A DNA stretch of 64,000 bases from Haloferula helveola (GCF_037076345.1 NZ_AP024702.1:2666001-2730000); one strand, 5' to 3'. Shown: positions 28,079 to 37,412, counted from the stretch's first letter. A program made the numbers and translations. The notes: generated by a model from the sequence alone, not told the origin.

Positions 28079-29413
28079 ATGAACCACCCCACCATCTCTG
28101 CCGTGCTCTGCGCCCTTGCGGTGCTTGCCTCATTTGCCACATCCGCATCCGCCGAGAGCAGGAAACCCAACGTCATCATCCTCTTCATCGATGATCTCGG
28201 CTACGGGGACCTTGCCTGCTTTGGCAACACGTTCACGCCCACGCCGCACATGGACTCGCTGGCCGGAGAGGGAGCCATCCTCACCATGAGCTACGTCACC
28301 AATCCGCCCTGCTCGCCCAGCCGGTCGTGCCTCATGACCGGCATGTATGCCCAGCGCTTCCACAAGTTCGGCATGGCGCGCGGCCTGCCGATTCCCGATG
28401 ACCACCCGACCCTTGCCGAGTTCATGCGCGATGCCGGATACGTGACCGGTCAAATCGGCAAGTGGGATCTCGGCGGGCCGGGGCAGGGGCCACATCAGCG
28501 CGGTTTCATGGAAGTCGCCAGATGGGGCAACGCGGCTCAGGGATACTTCGTGGAGAAGCCCGACGGCAGCAAACTGTATCGGACCGAGATGGACGGTGAC
28601 CACATGGTGGAGTTCGTCGAGCGCAACAAGGACAAGCCCTTCTTTCTCTACTTCTCGCCGCTCGCCATCCACTCCCCGCTCAAAGGGACGCCGAAGCGCT
28701 ACCAGAATCGCATCAAGAGTGGCAACAAGGCCTATGGTGGAGCCGTGGCCGCAGTGGATGACCAGATCGGCAAGCTGCTTGCGGTGCTCAGGAAACACGA
28801 CCTTGAGAAGAACACCCTCATCCTGCTGACCGGAGACAACGGGGCGGGAAGCGGTGGCTCATCCGCGCCGTACACCGGCGGCAAACACGCCGGCACCTCC
28901 AAGGAGGGTTGGGTCCACACCCCCGCGGTCGCCTGGTGGCCGGGAACCATTCCTGCCGGCCAGAAGTTCGGAGGCCTCACCTGCACCCTCGATTACTACA
29001 CAACCGCGGCTTCCGTGGCCGGCAAGCAGGCGCCGGAGAAATGCGACGGCAAGAACCTCATTCCCTATCTCACGGGCAAGCGGCAGGGCGACGTTCACGA
29101 GTATGTCTATTGGTACAATGCCGACCCCAAGGACAGCCCCCATCGCCATCTCTCGGCGGTGCGCTGGAAGCAATGGCGCCTGCATTGGGACAAGAGGGAC
29201 AAGGCGTGGAAGCTTTACGATCTCCATGCGGACCCCCGCGAGGAGAATGACCTCGCGGCCAAGCATCCCGAGGTCCTCAAGCAACTCAAGGCCAAGCACG
29301 AAGCCTTCGTGGCCACACTGCCTTCGCTCGACACCATCCCCGCCTACAAGAGCCAATGGTCGAAGCCGCCGGATGGCTTCGGATGGTTGATCGGTGACGG
29401 AAATGCCGACTAG
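28079..29413 (+). CDS. Secreted sulfatase
   Basis: 444 residues from the ATG at 28079, with a signal peptide (MNHPTISAVLCALAVLASFA ... SASAES). The maturation motif is CSPSR at residues 78-82. Metal ligands are seen in LFIDDLGYGD and LLTGDNGAGS; GKWDLGG stands at the usual GKWHLG position with Asp instead of His, a departure worth noting. It hydrolyses sulfate esters and is not a close copy of the sulfatase at 16224. It is divergent from the pectate-lyase-fold gene, and REP-like units lie on both sides (28011 and 29451). Confidence 0.9.
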   Translation: MNHPTISAVLCALAVLASFATSASAESRKPNVIILFIDDLGYGDLACFGNTFTPTPHMDSLAGEGAILTMSYVTNPPCSPSRSCLMTGMYAQRFHKFGMARGLPIPDDHPTLAEFMRDAGYVTGQIGKWDLGGPGQGPHQRGFMEVARWGNAAQGYFVEKPDGSKLYRTEMDGDHMVEFVERNKDKPFFLYFSPLAIHSPLKGTPKRYQNRIKSGNKAYGGAVAAVDDQIGKLLAVLRKHDLEKNTLILLTGDNGAGSGGSSAPYTGGKHAGTSKEGWVHTPAVAWWPGTIPAGQKFGGLTCTLDYYTTAASVAGKQAPEKCDGKNLIPYLTGKRQGDVHEYVYWYNADPKDSPHRHLSAVRWKQWRLHWDKRDKAWKLYDLHADPREENDLAAKHPEVLKQLKAKHEAFVATLPSLDTIPAYKSQWSKPPDGFGWLIGDGNAD

Positions 29414-29450
29414 GCCTCCAGTCAGAAGGGCACGAAAGGTTGGCTTTCTC

Positions 29451-29466
29451 GGACTGACCCCTTTGA
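29451..29466 (+). repeat. REP-like GGACTGACCCCTTT unit downstream of the sulfatase
   Basis: GGACTGACCCCTTTGA, in the same orientation as the copy at 28011. A weaker relative (GGGACCGACTCCTTTAC) lies at 29523-29539. The rest of the 234-base gap up to 29647 shows nothing else recognisable. Confidence 0.6.
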
Positions 29467-29647
29467 TGATGGGGATTGGAGACAGAAGAGACAGGGAGTC
29501 CGCACGCAACCGTTCAGATCTCGGGACCGACTCCTTTACCTGCTCGGAGGCTGTCTGCTTTGTGACGGGATCGTGTCTCAACGGGGAAGGGATGGCCCCG
29601 GCAGATGGGCGAACCGGCCCGGATGCTGCTTTGGCGACGGGACCCAC

Positions 29648-29968
29648 ATGAACCTCACGCCCTGGAACATCCTCTCCGCCCATGTCGCCGCCGATGTGAC
29701 GAGTGACGACTGGAACCTCGCGGAGCCCCCGGACGAGCCGGACTCCCCGCGCTCGTACTGGATCGATGTCGCCTTCGCCACGGCGTTCTCCGCGCCGCCG
29801 GTCGTCCACCTCGGGCTCACCGGCTTCGATAGCGACCAGCGGGACAGCACGCGGATTTCGATCCGGCCGGTGGAGATCACCGCATCCGGGTTTCGGGTGG
29901 AAGTCTCCACCTGGTCGGTCACCCGGCTCTACGGGGTCGAGGTTTCCTGGCTGGCGATCGGGCCATAA
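29648..29968 (+). CDS. H-type lectin domain protein
   Basis: 106 residues from the ATG at 29648. Almost the whole chain is one H-type lectin domain: FSAPPVVHLGLTGFDSDQRD, then RISIRPVEITASGFRVEV, then TWSVTRLYGVEVSWLAIG. This is the family of discoidin and snail agglutinin domains, which bind GalNAc-type sugars as trimers. There is no signal peptide, so it may be cytoplasmic or exported by another route; an in-frame extension upstream to 29573 is also not signal-like. It ends 4 bases before the end of the convergent M16 gene. Confidence 0.75.
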   Translation: MNLTPWNILSAHVAADVTSDDWNLAEPPDEPDSPRSYWIDVAFATAFSAPPVVHLGLTGFDSDQRDSTRISIRPVEITASGFRVEVSTWSVTRLYGVEVSWLAIGP

Positions 29969-29972
29969 ACGG

Positions 29973-31340
29973 CTACCGCCGCAAGGACTTCTCCAGCCCG
30001 GCCGCGTCGAATGCCTCAATCTTCGGCTTCTCTCCCACCAGGATGACCTTGAAGCCGGCGGGATCGTAGTGCTGCGCCGCGGCCACCACCGACTCCGCCG
30101 ACACCCCGCGGATCTCTTCGAGCAGCTTCCGCCACGCATCGAAATCCCCGCTTCGTCGGTATCCGAGATACTCGGCCTCGGCCAAGCCGAACCCCGTGGC
30201 GGTCGCCTCCGCGATCCCCACCTGCAGGGTGTTGCGGGCCGCCGTGAGACGCTCGTCATCGACCTTGCCGGCCCGCACCTCGCGCAGCTTGTCGAAACAC
30301 ACCTGCAGCACTTCCTCCGCCTTCTCGGCGCGGGTGGAGGTCGCAAGCGAAAAGGGAGACGGGTGATCCAGCCAAGCCTGCTCGAACGAGATCCCATACA
30401 CGAGACCCCGGTTCACCCGAAGTTCGTCGGTGAGTACACTCGTGAAACCGGACGCCATCATCTGCGCAAACACCAGATGCGCCGCGCGATCGGACACGCC
30501 GGCCGCGGGACCCATCGCGCCGAACTGGAGACGGATCTGGTCCATCTCGGGACGCTCGACCTTCTCAAAGGAAAGCGGCTTGCGGTAAACCGGATCCTCG
30601 ATCGCCGGGGTCGCATCGGGCGACGCGCTCCAGGCCCCGAACTTCGCCCGGACCTGTTCCAGCAGACGCTCATCCTTCGGGCCCACGATGAAAAGCACGG
30701 CCTCCTCCGGCCGCAGCAGCGCGGCCACGGCGGAACTGAGCTCGTCCCGGCCGATGCCGGCGAGATCCTCCGGCTTCCCGCGGCGCATCGCCCGGCCGTA
30801 GGGGTGCTCGCCCAGCACCGCCCGCACGAACGCATCGCGAGCCAGCGACCCGGGATCGTCCTTCTCCCACGCGATGTCCGCCTCGCGATTCTTCAATTCG
30901 CGAGCGATCACTTCCCGTTCGTACGTCGATTTCGTCAGCGCCCCGATCATGAGATCCAGCGCCTCGGGCGCCTTGCTGGCAAAGCTGGACAAGCTCACCG
31001 TCGAATACTCGGTCGCCACGGAGGTGTGGAGATCGCCTCCGACCTCGCCGATCGCGCGCAGCACGTCATGCTCATCGAGACTCCCGTGACCCATCCATGC
31101 GAGCGACAGCGCGAACTCCGCCAAGCCCGGGTGGGCGGCCGGATCGCCGGCACTTCCCCTCCCCAGAAACAACGCGAAGGTGGTGAGCGGAAGTTGGTCG
31201 CGCGGGATCGTGACCACGGTCAATCCATTGCCGAGCTTCTCGACGCTGCGACCCACCGACGGCGTCGCGACCTCGCCAAGGCTGGGCAGCATCGGCAGCA
31301 GGGCAAGAACCCCCGCGACGAGGCCTCGAAGCCGTTTCAT
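29973..31340 (-). CDS. M16-family peptidase-like partner subunit (no zinc motif)
   Basis: 455 residues with a signal peptide (MKRLRGLVAGVLALLPMLPS). It has the M16 fold pattern (VEKLGNGLTVVTIPRDQLPL, AHPGLAEFALSLAWMGHGS, RGLVYGISFEQAWLDHPSP) but lacks the HxxEH zinc site at the place where AHPGLAEF stands. Such subunits pair with an active M16 partner. Its ATG overlaps the stop of the upstream partner gene by four bases, so the two are translated together and probably form the heterodimer. Periplasmic peptide degradation is the likely role. Confidence 0.85.
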   Translation of the reverse strand: MKRLRGLVAGVLALLPMLPSLGEVATPSVGRSVEKLGNGLTVVTIPRDQLPLTTFALFLGRGSAGDPAAHPGLAEFALSLAWMGHGSLDEHDVLRAIGEVGGDLHTSVATEYSTVSLSSFASKAPEALDLMIGALTKSTYEREVIARELKNREADIAWEKDDPGSLARDAFVRAVLGEHPYGRAMRRGKPEDLAGIGRDELSSAVAALLRPEEAVLFIVGPKDERLLEQVRAKFGAWSASPDATPAIEDPVYRKPLSFEKVERPEMDQIRLQFGAMGPAAGVSDRAAHLVFAQMMASGFTSVLTDELRVNRGLVYGISFEQAWLDHPSPFSLATSTRAEKAEEVLQVCFDKLREVRAGKVDDERLTAARNTLQVGIAEATATGFGLAEAEYLGYRRSGDFDAWRKLLEEIRGVSAESVVAAAQHYDPAGFKVILVGEKPKIEAFDAAGLEKSLRR

Positions 31341-32767
31341 CGGGACCCCTCCTCTCCCTCTTCGGCCTCGCCGTCCTCAGGGGTGGGCGAAAGCACGGTG
31401 ACGACGGCGACCTCGGGCCGGAAGTACTTGGCGGCGACCTGCTGGAGTCGCACGGGGTCCACCTTCCGCCAGATCGCAGGGAGCTTCATCACCCGGCGGT
31501 GGTCGCCCGCGAGCACCTCGGACTCGCCGATCGCCTCGGCCCGCGCCAGGGGTGACTCGAGGCTCTGCCGGACGAGGTCGGCGGTCCGGCTGGTGATCGC
31601 CCGCTCGAGTTCCTCCGCCGGCACGGGCTCCTTGGCCAGACGCTCGAGTTCTTCGGAAATGATGGCTTCGACCGGTTTCGGATCGCCCCCCGGATGCAGC
31701 GACACTTCGAAATACATCGGCCCGGGATCGACCGTCAGTCCGAGGTACAGCCCGACATCGGTGGCGAGTTTCTCCTCCAGGACCAGCCGGCGATACAAGC
31801 GCGCCGTCGGCCCTGCCGCGAGGATCTCATCGGCGAGGTCGAGGACGGCGTGGTCCTCGTCCTTGGCCGCCGGTCCTTGGAATCCGACGAACAGCACCGG
31901 GTTCGGGGCGCGTCGCGTGACCGTCGATCGCGACGTGAATTCCCGCTCGGGCTCCGCGGTCCTCACCCCCGGCACCTTCGGCCCGCGGGGGATCTTCCCG
32001 AACTTGTCCTCGATGAGCTTTAGCGTCGCGTCGACGTCGAGATCGCCCGAGAGCGCCAGCACCGCATTGTTCGGCGCGTAGTAGGTCCGGTAGAAATCCC
32101 GGCAGGCATCCGCGTCGATCCCCTCCACATCCGAGCGCCAACCGAGCACCGGCCAGCGGTAGGGATGGGCCTGGAACAGCGACGCCATGAACACCACCCT
32201 CGCCGACTCGACCGCGGAGTCCTCCTGCGACTGCCTCATCTCCTCCAGCACCACCTCGCGTTCGTTGTTCAGGATCTTCTCCTGAAGCTGGAGTCCGGTC
32301 ATCCGGTCCGCCTCGAGACGGAGGATGGTTTCCAGCGAGTTCTTCGGAACTGTCGTCGTGTAGCAGGTGAGGTCCGTGGACGTGAACGCGTTGCCTCCAC
32401 CCCCGGCCTCTTCCAGGACCCGATCGAACATCCCGGGACCGTAGTGTTCCGTGCCATTGAACATCATGTGCTCGAACAAATGGGCGACCCCGGTGATTCC
32501 CTCGTGCTCGTTGCGGGACCCGACCTTGTAAAACAAGCGGACGGCCACCAAGGGGACCGCGGGGTCCGGCGCGAGCACCACCACCAGCCCATTCGCAAGC
32601 TCCGCACGATGCGTCGGCAGATCGATCCCGCCCCCGGGCGCCGCCGGATCCGCCCCCTCCGCCCGGGCGAAGAGGAGCACCAGGCTCACCCCGAGCATCC
32701 TGAGCACGGCCTGCGCCCCGGTCGGGTTGGCCTTAAATCGGCAGGGATTCTCGCGACGCAGGTTCAT
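31337..32767 (-). CDS. M16-family zinc metallopeptidase, catalytic subunit
   Basis: 476 residues from MNLRRENPCR. The zinc site HLFEH is at residues 96-100, with the downstream ERE-type helix glutamate expected in NNEREVVLEEMRQS. It resembles PqqL and bacterial M16B peptidases. The signal region is LRMLGVSLVLLFARAEGADP; starting at the later ATG (32698) would give a shorter, cleaner signal peptide. Together with the non-catalytic subunit next to it, it forms a two-gene operon. It faces the TPR-PIN gene across a 192-base gap. Confidence 0.9.
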   Translation of the reverse strand: MNLRRENPCRFKANPTGAQAVLRMLGVSLVLLFARAEGADPAAPGGGIDLPTHRAELANGLVVVLAPDPAVPLVAVRLFYKVGSRNEHEGITGVAHLFEHMMFNGTEHYGPGMFDRVLEEAGGGGNAFTSTDLTCYTTTVPKNSLETILRLEADRMTGLQLQEKILNNEREVVLEEMRQSQEDSAVESARVVFMASLFQAHPYRWPVLGWRSDVEGIDADACRDFYRTYYAPNNAVLALSGDLDVDATLKLIEDKFGKIPRGPKVPGVRTAEPEREFTSRSTVTRRAPNPVLFVGFQGPAAKDEDHAVLDLADEILAAGPTARLYRRLVLEEKLATDVGLYLGLTVDPGPMYFEVSLHPGGDPKPVEAIISEELERLAKEPVPAEELERAITSRTADLVRQSLESPLARAEAIGESEVLAGDHRRVMKLPAIWRKVDPVRLQQVAAKYFRPEVAVVTVLSPTPEDGEAEEGEEGSR

Positions 32768-32959
32768 TGGCTTGTTGGAAATGGGAACCGCTCTTTCCCG
32801 TCCATTGCCAGTCCGAAGATGCCGGCCGCAAAAGATCCAACCATCGACCGATCCTTCCGTAACACAGGTTATCTTTCACCGACCCAACCCTCCGCCTCGT
32901 TGGATTTCGGATCTCCGTCGCAGGTGGGTTAAACATCCACTTTTCGGGACCGAACCCAA

Positions 32960-35900
32960 TCAACGTCCGCGTCTTCTTTTGTGTCGCCGCGCTTCTCTCC
33001 GCCGCAACGGAGCGGATTCGGGCGGTTTCGCGCGCTCCTTTAGAAGTGAGATCAGTTGCGGCGCAACAAGCTTTTGAATCCGATTCTGGCGATCCCACTG
33101 CGGCAAGGCTGGAAGCCAAAGATTCCTTTGGCGAGCAACTGCCTGCCGAGGGGTCCTTGCCGCGATCGAACCAAGTAGGACCATGAACGCCTGAAACTCA
33201 GGGTTATCTGGTACCTTATTTCTGATGGTGTCCAATAAGCCCATCGCCATCTCCGGAACTTCGGCCAAGACCGGGAGTAGGCCACCCAAGAAAGAAACAC
33301 CGTGCCGGTAATCTCCCGCAACAAACCCAATGCACTGTACAATCTCAAGAAGCAACTCTGACCTAGCCTCGGGCGAAATGTCACAATTCTTCCACAAGCG
33401 CGCGGCCGCTTCACCAAGAATCCGGGCGGTCGTCTCATTTCTGACGTTCATCGCACGAGCAAGCACCTTGGTGACAGTTCCGCCGATCCCGAACGAATCG
33501 AGCTCAAACGCCCTTAAAACTGTGCCACTTCCTATCGACACAAATTCGTAGTTCTTCTCAATAAGCCAAATCACTGAGTCCTCATATTTCCGGGCATCCA
33601 ATTTTCCGCTTGCTAAGCATGATCTCAAAAAGTCTTGCGTGCAGAAGGCACGCTTCCCTCCTTCCTTTTCTGCAACCAGCCCGAGGACCATCTGGTCGGT
33701 AAACAATGGAGAGTTCTCAGACAAAGAAACCCCAACTGGAAGAAAAACTGCTTGCGGCCACATCCTCAGATCTGGATTTTCCTGCCATCCTTGGAGCGCT
33801 GCGGGTCGCAGGCCGACCGGCTTAAGGCTATTTCCCTCGAGGAACTCGATAATGCCTTCGATGCGAGAAACCTCGGAATCAATATCTTCAGGCCGCTCGG
33901 AAATGAATCGAAAATGCCCTTCGTTATACGCCAGCATCCCGCTCGATCCCTTCAAACGAATCGTCATTTCTTTAGCCTGCCGGAAGAGGTCGATCGTGTC
34001 ACTCGGCAACAGTACTGTCTTCTGGCAATCAAGAAGCAAGTCGAGCAAGCCTAGCCCTTCAAGGGTCATTAAAGCAGAGTAATCGATAACGAATTGATCG
34101 CATTGATCAACCGATCGCCTCTGTTGCGCCTGAGCATCTGCATCCCCAGAAGCCATGAAAACCTTCCCCTCAGACGAGCTGGTCATTGCTCGCCAACAAC
34201 TCCAAATACATGGAAAAACAGTGGGCACAAACAGCCCAAGCGGGGCAGAAATCGCCAAGTATTTTTCGATCTGATTTCGCCGGAGTTCCGAAGAGAGCTT
34301 CACTCTTTCAAGAATTGGCGACAGATCAAGTTGCCCACCATCGCCGCGAGGGAGTTCCAATTGTTCTATTGCATGATTCTGGACAAGTGATGAGCGGACT
34401 GCATCAAGGTCAGCTTCGTCGATCTGTACAGCGTCAGGGCCGAGGAGTAGCGCATGACTAACGAGGCCTTTTACTCGCTGATCATCAGGCGAACTGCGAA
34501 ACGCGCGAATTGCAAATTCAAAACCCTCCTGATCGAACGCCATCTGGTAGCAAGCCTGGCTGGCCAAGATCAATGCTTCAACATTGGCGGGATCTCTATC
34601 GATCAAGTCGCAAATTATTCCGTAAGCAGCCTCCCTATCACCAGCCCTACTGGACGCCTCAGCCATCATCATCGACCATCTTGGATTGGCATCCAAAGCG
34701 CTCAAACAGCGGAGGCTCTCGCGTGCCTCATCAAATCGAAAAAGCTTGTATTCAATCCACGATCGGATTTCCAAGATGCCTTCATCCGATTCGTCCCTGG
34801 AAACTAGATTCACAAGTCGAAATGCCTCTTCAAGGTTTCCGATCTCAATGTTGCAATGAGCTCGTTCACGAATGTTCACTCGGAACTCATCTGATCCTGG
34901 TCTATCAGGAAATGCCTCCAATGATTCGGTCCATCGGCGTTGCTGGTAATAGGCATTGGACAACTCTACCTTGCAATGGTCGGCCTGGGTCGGATCAGTC
35001 GCGTGAGATATTGCCCGTCGGTAGAGCGATTCACACCGATCCCAATTCTTCCTCCTGCGGTGATAGGAGGCTATAACGGCCAAGATTTCGGATGAGTCTG
35101 GGAACTCCCCTTCTAGAAAGCTGGCGTAATTCTCAGCAGCAATCCGATCGTGGCTTCCAACCAAAGCGTCCAGCTTCATTCCAAGGAGCCTGAACCGAGC
35201 GGAGTCACTCTGCTCATCCGGTAGATGTAAATCAATGAGATCAATTGCTTGATGCATTCGATCTGTTGCGATCATTATTGCCGCAAGCTTAAGTACTGAG
35301 TCAGTCGATTTCGAGAGATTGTAGAATGATCTTGCTTCAACGTACGCATCCTTCAGGTCACCGCTAAGCCATTTTGCACCGACAAGGAGGTCAAGCACTC
35401 GCTCATCGGATGGCCGGTAACTCTTCGCAAGATTCAGAGCCTCCTTGGCCGGTTCACCTTCGCCAAGGGCCAATCGAACCGCGGCGAGGTTCAGCAAAAC
35501 GTCAATGCTCTCACCTTTCGAACCTCGGCCGATTAGGTCATCTGCACATCCGGAGAAGATTCTCTCGGCTTCCTTAAGCGCGTCCAGTTCTTCCTTGGTT
35601 CGAAGTCCCGCTCGAATAAGTTGCCCATTCGTAAGTGGGGCAGCAAGCGCCACTGCCTTTGACGATTTCAAATCGACGCTGTCCGGAAAGGCGATCAGAC
35701 CCTCTTCCGCAGTTCGGATTGCTTCATCGAACTTACCGAGCTGAAATAGCATCCTGGACTTTATTTCAAACCACTGCTCGTTCTTGTATTCAACGGAAGC
35801 TAGAAACTCTAACGCTGCAGTTTCATTTTTATGGTATCCAAGAATCTGAGCGTATAGGCCGTAAGCGCCTTCTTTAGCTTCTCCTGAATCGATAAGTTCC

Positions 35901-37063
35901 TGAAGGTGCTGGAGCGCTCGCTCCGAGTCTCCGTCGAGATGGAACGCGAGTGCGTAGAGTGCAGCAATATTTGGCTGTTTAGGATGGAGATTGTAAGCCT
36001 CTAAAAACCGTGATTTTGCTTCTTCTAGGTTATTGGCGCGAAGGGCTGCAATCCCAAGATTTGAAATTGAGCGGGCTCGAAGTTGTCGCTGTTCTTCGGT
36101 ACCATCCGGTGAGGTAAGCGATAGGATCGCGTGAAACTTTTCAACTGCCCTTTCTAATGATCCCTTTCGCAACTCATCGCGCGCTGTTTCGAAATACGCT
36201 TCGAGTTTTTGGAGCGAAAGATCTTGGGAAGATTCCGATTTCAAAGACTCCACACTGGAGTCGAGCTTTACCGCATACTTGAGAAGCTGCTCGATCTTTG
36301 CTTCAAGAGGCGGAGAGATTTCGGGGGCAGAATTATCGGTGTTGGGGCTTTTTGCAGCAGACCGGCCAGAATTGGTTTCAAGGGCTCCAGTCAGATTCGA
36401 GTTCTTAAGAAGATTGAGGATTTCAGTTGTATCCGACTTCGTTGCAATCGCGGTTTCTTCGATTAATTCAATTGAGTTTGCTAAAAACAGCCTCGAAAGT
36501 TGATCCGATTCTTTGATGATCGATATCGCCTTGGATCTTGCAATATCGTTGAAGGCGTTAGCAAGAGAGGTAATGTCTGTGCCTGTGATGCAAACAGCCG
36601 TTAGTAACACAGCTAAACGCTCTTTGTAGAACGAGAATTGATGGGGCTCTTCGCGGAGGTCGAGGAATGTGCCCTCGCCTTTCGCAAAAGGTGGTTGATC
36701 GCCGGTAATCAGGCTGAACGATTTGCTGGGGATTTCAGTTTCAGGATCCTTCAGGGTGAGTTTCTCAAGGTTCTCAACAAGTGTTTCAAGGTAGGCATAT
36801 TGAATGATGAGATGTCTTAGTGCGCGATGCTTCTCTGGTGTTTCGAGGTGGACCAATGCCTCGAGATCAGATTTTGAAATTTCACCAACTAGGCGACCGA
36901 GAAGTGTGGTTAATTTCCCTAGAATGCGGGCAATTCCACCAATTGCTATTCCTGAGCTCGACGTAGGTGCGAATAGCATCACGCAGTGCCCGATTTCATC
37001 AATCGTCCCGCCAATCTTCGGGAGCTTTGATGCTGGTTTTCGGAAAAGCTTTTGTAATTTCAC
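32960..37063 (-). CDS. Giant TPR protein with C-terminal PIN-like nuclease domain (TPR-PIN, conflict-system type)
   Basis: 1,367 residues from a GTG at 37061-37063; no ATG fits in frame. TPR-like helices run from about residue 320 (ISNLGIAALRANNLEEAKSR, FLEAYNLHPKQP) to about 880. Near residue 990 a PIN-like core starts, FVIDYSALMTLEGLGLLDLL, with the first acidic residue, and near 1125 LFTDQMVLGLVAE carries a second Asp, the spacing of PIN RNases. The segment just before (IEKYLAISAPLGLFVPTVFP) fits the linker of the TPR-GreAB-C-PIN family described by Aravind's group; a GreAB-C domain itself is not evident. Base composition is clearly lower in GC than the neighbours. It sits beside a REP/RAYT locus, so horizontal gain is likely. 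Likely a cytoplasmic RNase effector. Confidence 0.7.
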   Translation of the reverse strand: MKLQKLFRKPASKLPKIGGTIDEIGHCVMLFAPTSSSGIAIGGIARILGKLTTLLGRLVGEISKSDLEALVHLETPEKHRALRHLIIQYAYLETLVENLEKLTLKDPETEIPSKSFSLITGDQPPFAKGEGTFLDLREEPHQFSFYKERLAVLLTAVCITGTDITSLANAFNDIARSKAISIIKESDQLSRLFLANSIELIEETAIATKSDTTEILNLLKNSNLTGALETNSGRSAAKSPNTDNSAPEISPPLEAKIEQLLKYAVKLDSSVESLKSESSQDLSLQKLEAYFETARDELRKGSLERAVEKFHAILSLTSPDGTEEQRQLRARSISNLGIAALRANNLEEAKSRFLEAYNLHPKQPNIAALYALAFHLDGDSERALQHLQELIDSGEAKEGAYGLYAQILGYHKNETAALEFLASVEYKNEQWFEIKSRMLFQLGKFDEAIRTAEEGLIAFPDSVDLKSSKAVALAAPLTNGQLIRAGLRTKEELDALKEAERIFSGCADDLIGRGSKGESIDVLLNLAAVRLALGEGEPAKEALNLAKSYRPSDERVLDLLVGAKWLSGDLKDAYVEARSFYNLSKSTDSVLKLAAIMIATDRMHQAIDLIDLHLPDEQSDSARFRLLGMKLDALVGSHDRIAAENYASFLEGEFPDSSEILAVIASYHRRRKNWDRCESLYRRAISHATDPTQADHCKVELSNAYYQQRRWTESLEAFPDRPGSDEFRVNIRERAHCNIEIGNLEEAFRLVNLVSRDESDEGILEIRSWIEYKLFRFDEARESLRCLSALDANPRWSMMMAEASSRAGDREAAYGIICDLIDRDPANVEALILASQACYQMAFDQEGFEFAIRAFRSSPDDQRVKGLVSHALLLGPDAVQIDEADLDAVRSSLVQNHAIEQLELPRGDGGQLDLSPILERVKLSSELRRNQIEKYLAISAPLGLFVPTVFPCIWSCWRAMTSSSEGKVFMASGDADAQAQQRRSVDQCDQFVIDYSALMTLEGLGLLDLLLDCQKTVLLPSDTIDLFRQAKEMTIRLKGSSGMLAYNEGHFRFISERPEDIDSEVSRIEGIIEFLEGNSLKPVGLRPAALQGWQENPDLRMWPQAVFLPVGVSLSENSPLFTDQMVLGLVAEKEGGKRAFCTQDFLRSCLASGKLDARKYEDSVIWLIEKNYEFVSIGSGTVLRAFELDSFGIGGTVTKVLARAMNVRNETTARILGEAAARLWKNCDISPEARSELLLEIVQCIGFVAGDYRHGVSFLGGLLPVLAEVPEMAMGLLDTIRNKVPDNPEFQAFMVLLGSIAARTPRQAVARQRNLWLPALPQWDRQNRIQKLVAPQLISLLKERAKPPESAPLRRREARRHKRRRGR

Positions 37064-37089
37064 CTGGTATGGGAGTTAGTCCCGGAGAT

Positions 37090-37166
37090 TGTGAAAAGGG
37101 GTGAAAGGGGTCTCTGAAAGGGGTCAGTCCTCTGAAAGGGGTCTCCTCTGAAAGGGGTCAGTCCTA
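37090..37166 (+). repeat. REP-like array, AAAGGGGTC(AGTCC) units
   Basis: Four tightly packed units of the type TGAAAGGGGTC, two of them extended to AAAGGGGTCAGTCC, directly upstream of the TPR-PIN start. The same unit occurs at 37384-37412, inverted at 28011 and 29451, and in weaker form at 38542, 38903 and 51831. Short repeats near a RAYT gene are normally its REP substrates. Confidence 0.7.
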
Positions 37167-37290
37167 GAAATCGAGCATTCGGATGGCTGCCGTCATTGGA
37201 TCGGTGGGTGGAACGGGGCTTTCATGATCCCGGTCTAGCAGGCCGTTGGATCGAATGGAAGCGGGAGAGTGAGTCGTGCCGGGCGCCGTC

Positions 37291-37383
37291 TCACGGGTCC
37301 TCGGACAGGTCGACCCGGACGAGTTCCTTGTCGTTGCGGACGAAGGCGGACTTGTCCGCGAAGGCGGGAGCGGTCCAAACCAC
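37291..37383 (-). pseudogene. C-terminal remnant of a PQQ-like beta-propeller gene
   Basis: On the minus strand, 37383 down to a stop at 37291-37293 reads VVWTAPAFADKSAFVRNDKE then LVRVDLSEDP. This is the final blade of PQQ-like propeller proteins (compare RLYMRGQDRLLCIDL at the end of the gene at 5363). Upstream coding sequence is absent: the frame runs into a REP unit at 37384. So the gene was cut at the repeat. The rest of the 37167-37290 stretch shows nothing recognisable. Confidence 0.65.
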
Positions 37384-37412
37384 CTGAAAGGGGTCTGAAA
37401 GGGGTCAGTCCC
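37384..37412 (+). repeat. REP-like pair at the left end of the RAYT element
   Basis: Two CTGAAAGGGGTC units, the second extended to GGGGTCAGTCCC at 37401-37412. The sequence GGGACTGACTCC at 38474-38485, over the stop codon of the RAYT gene, is its inverse with one mismatch in 12. The two could be the ends of the element. Confidence 0.65.

Noticed and set aside
32768..32959. REP end on the other side of the TPR-PIN gene
   Set aside because: GGGACCGAACCC near 32948 has only weak similarity to the REP core, so no matching right-hand end of an island is claimed.
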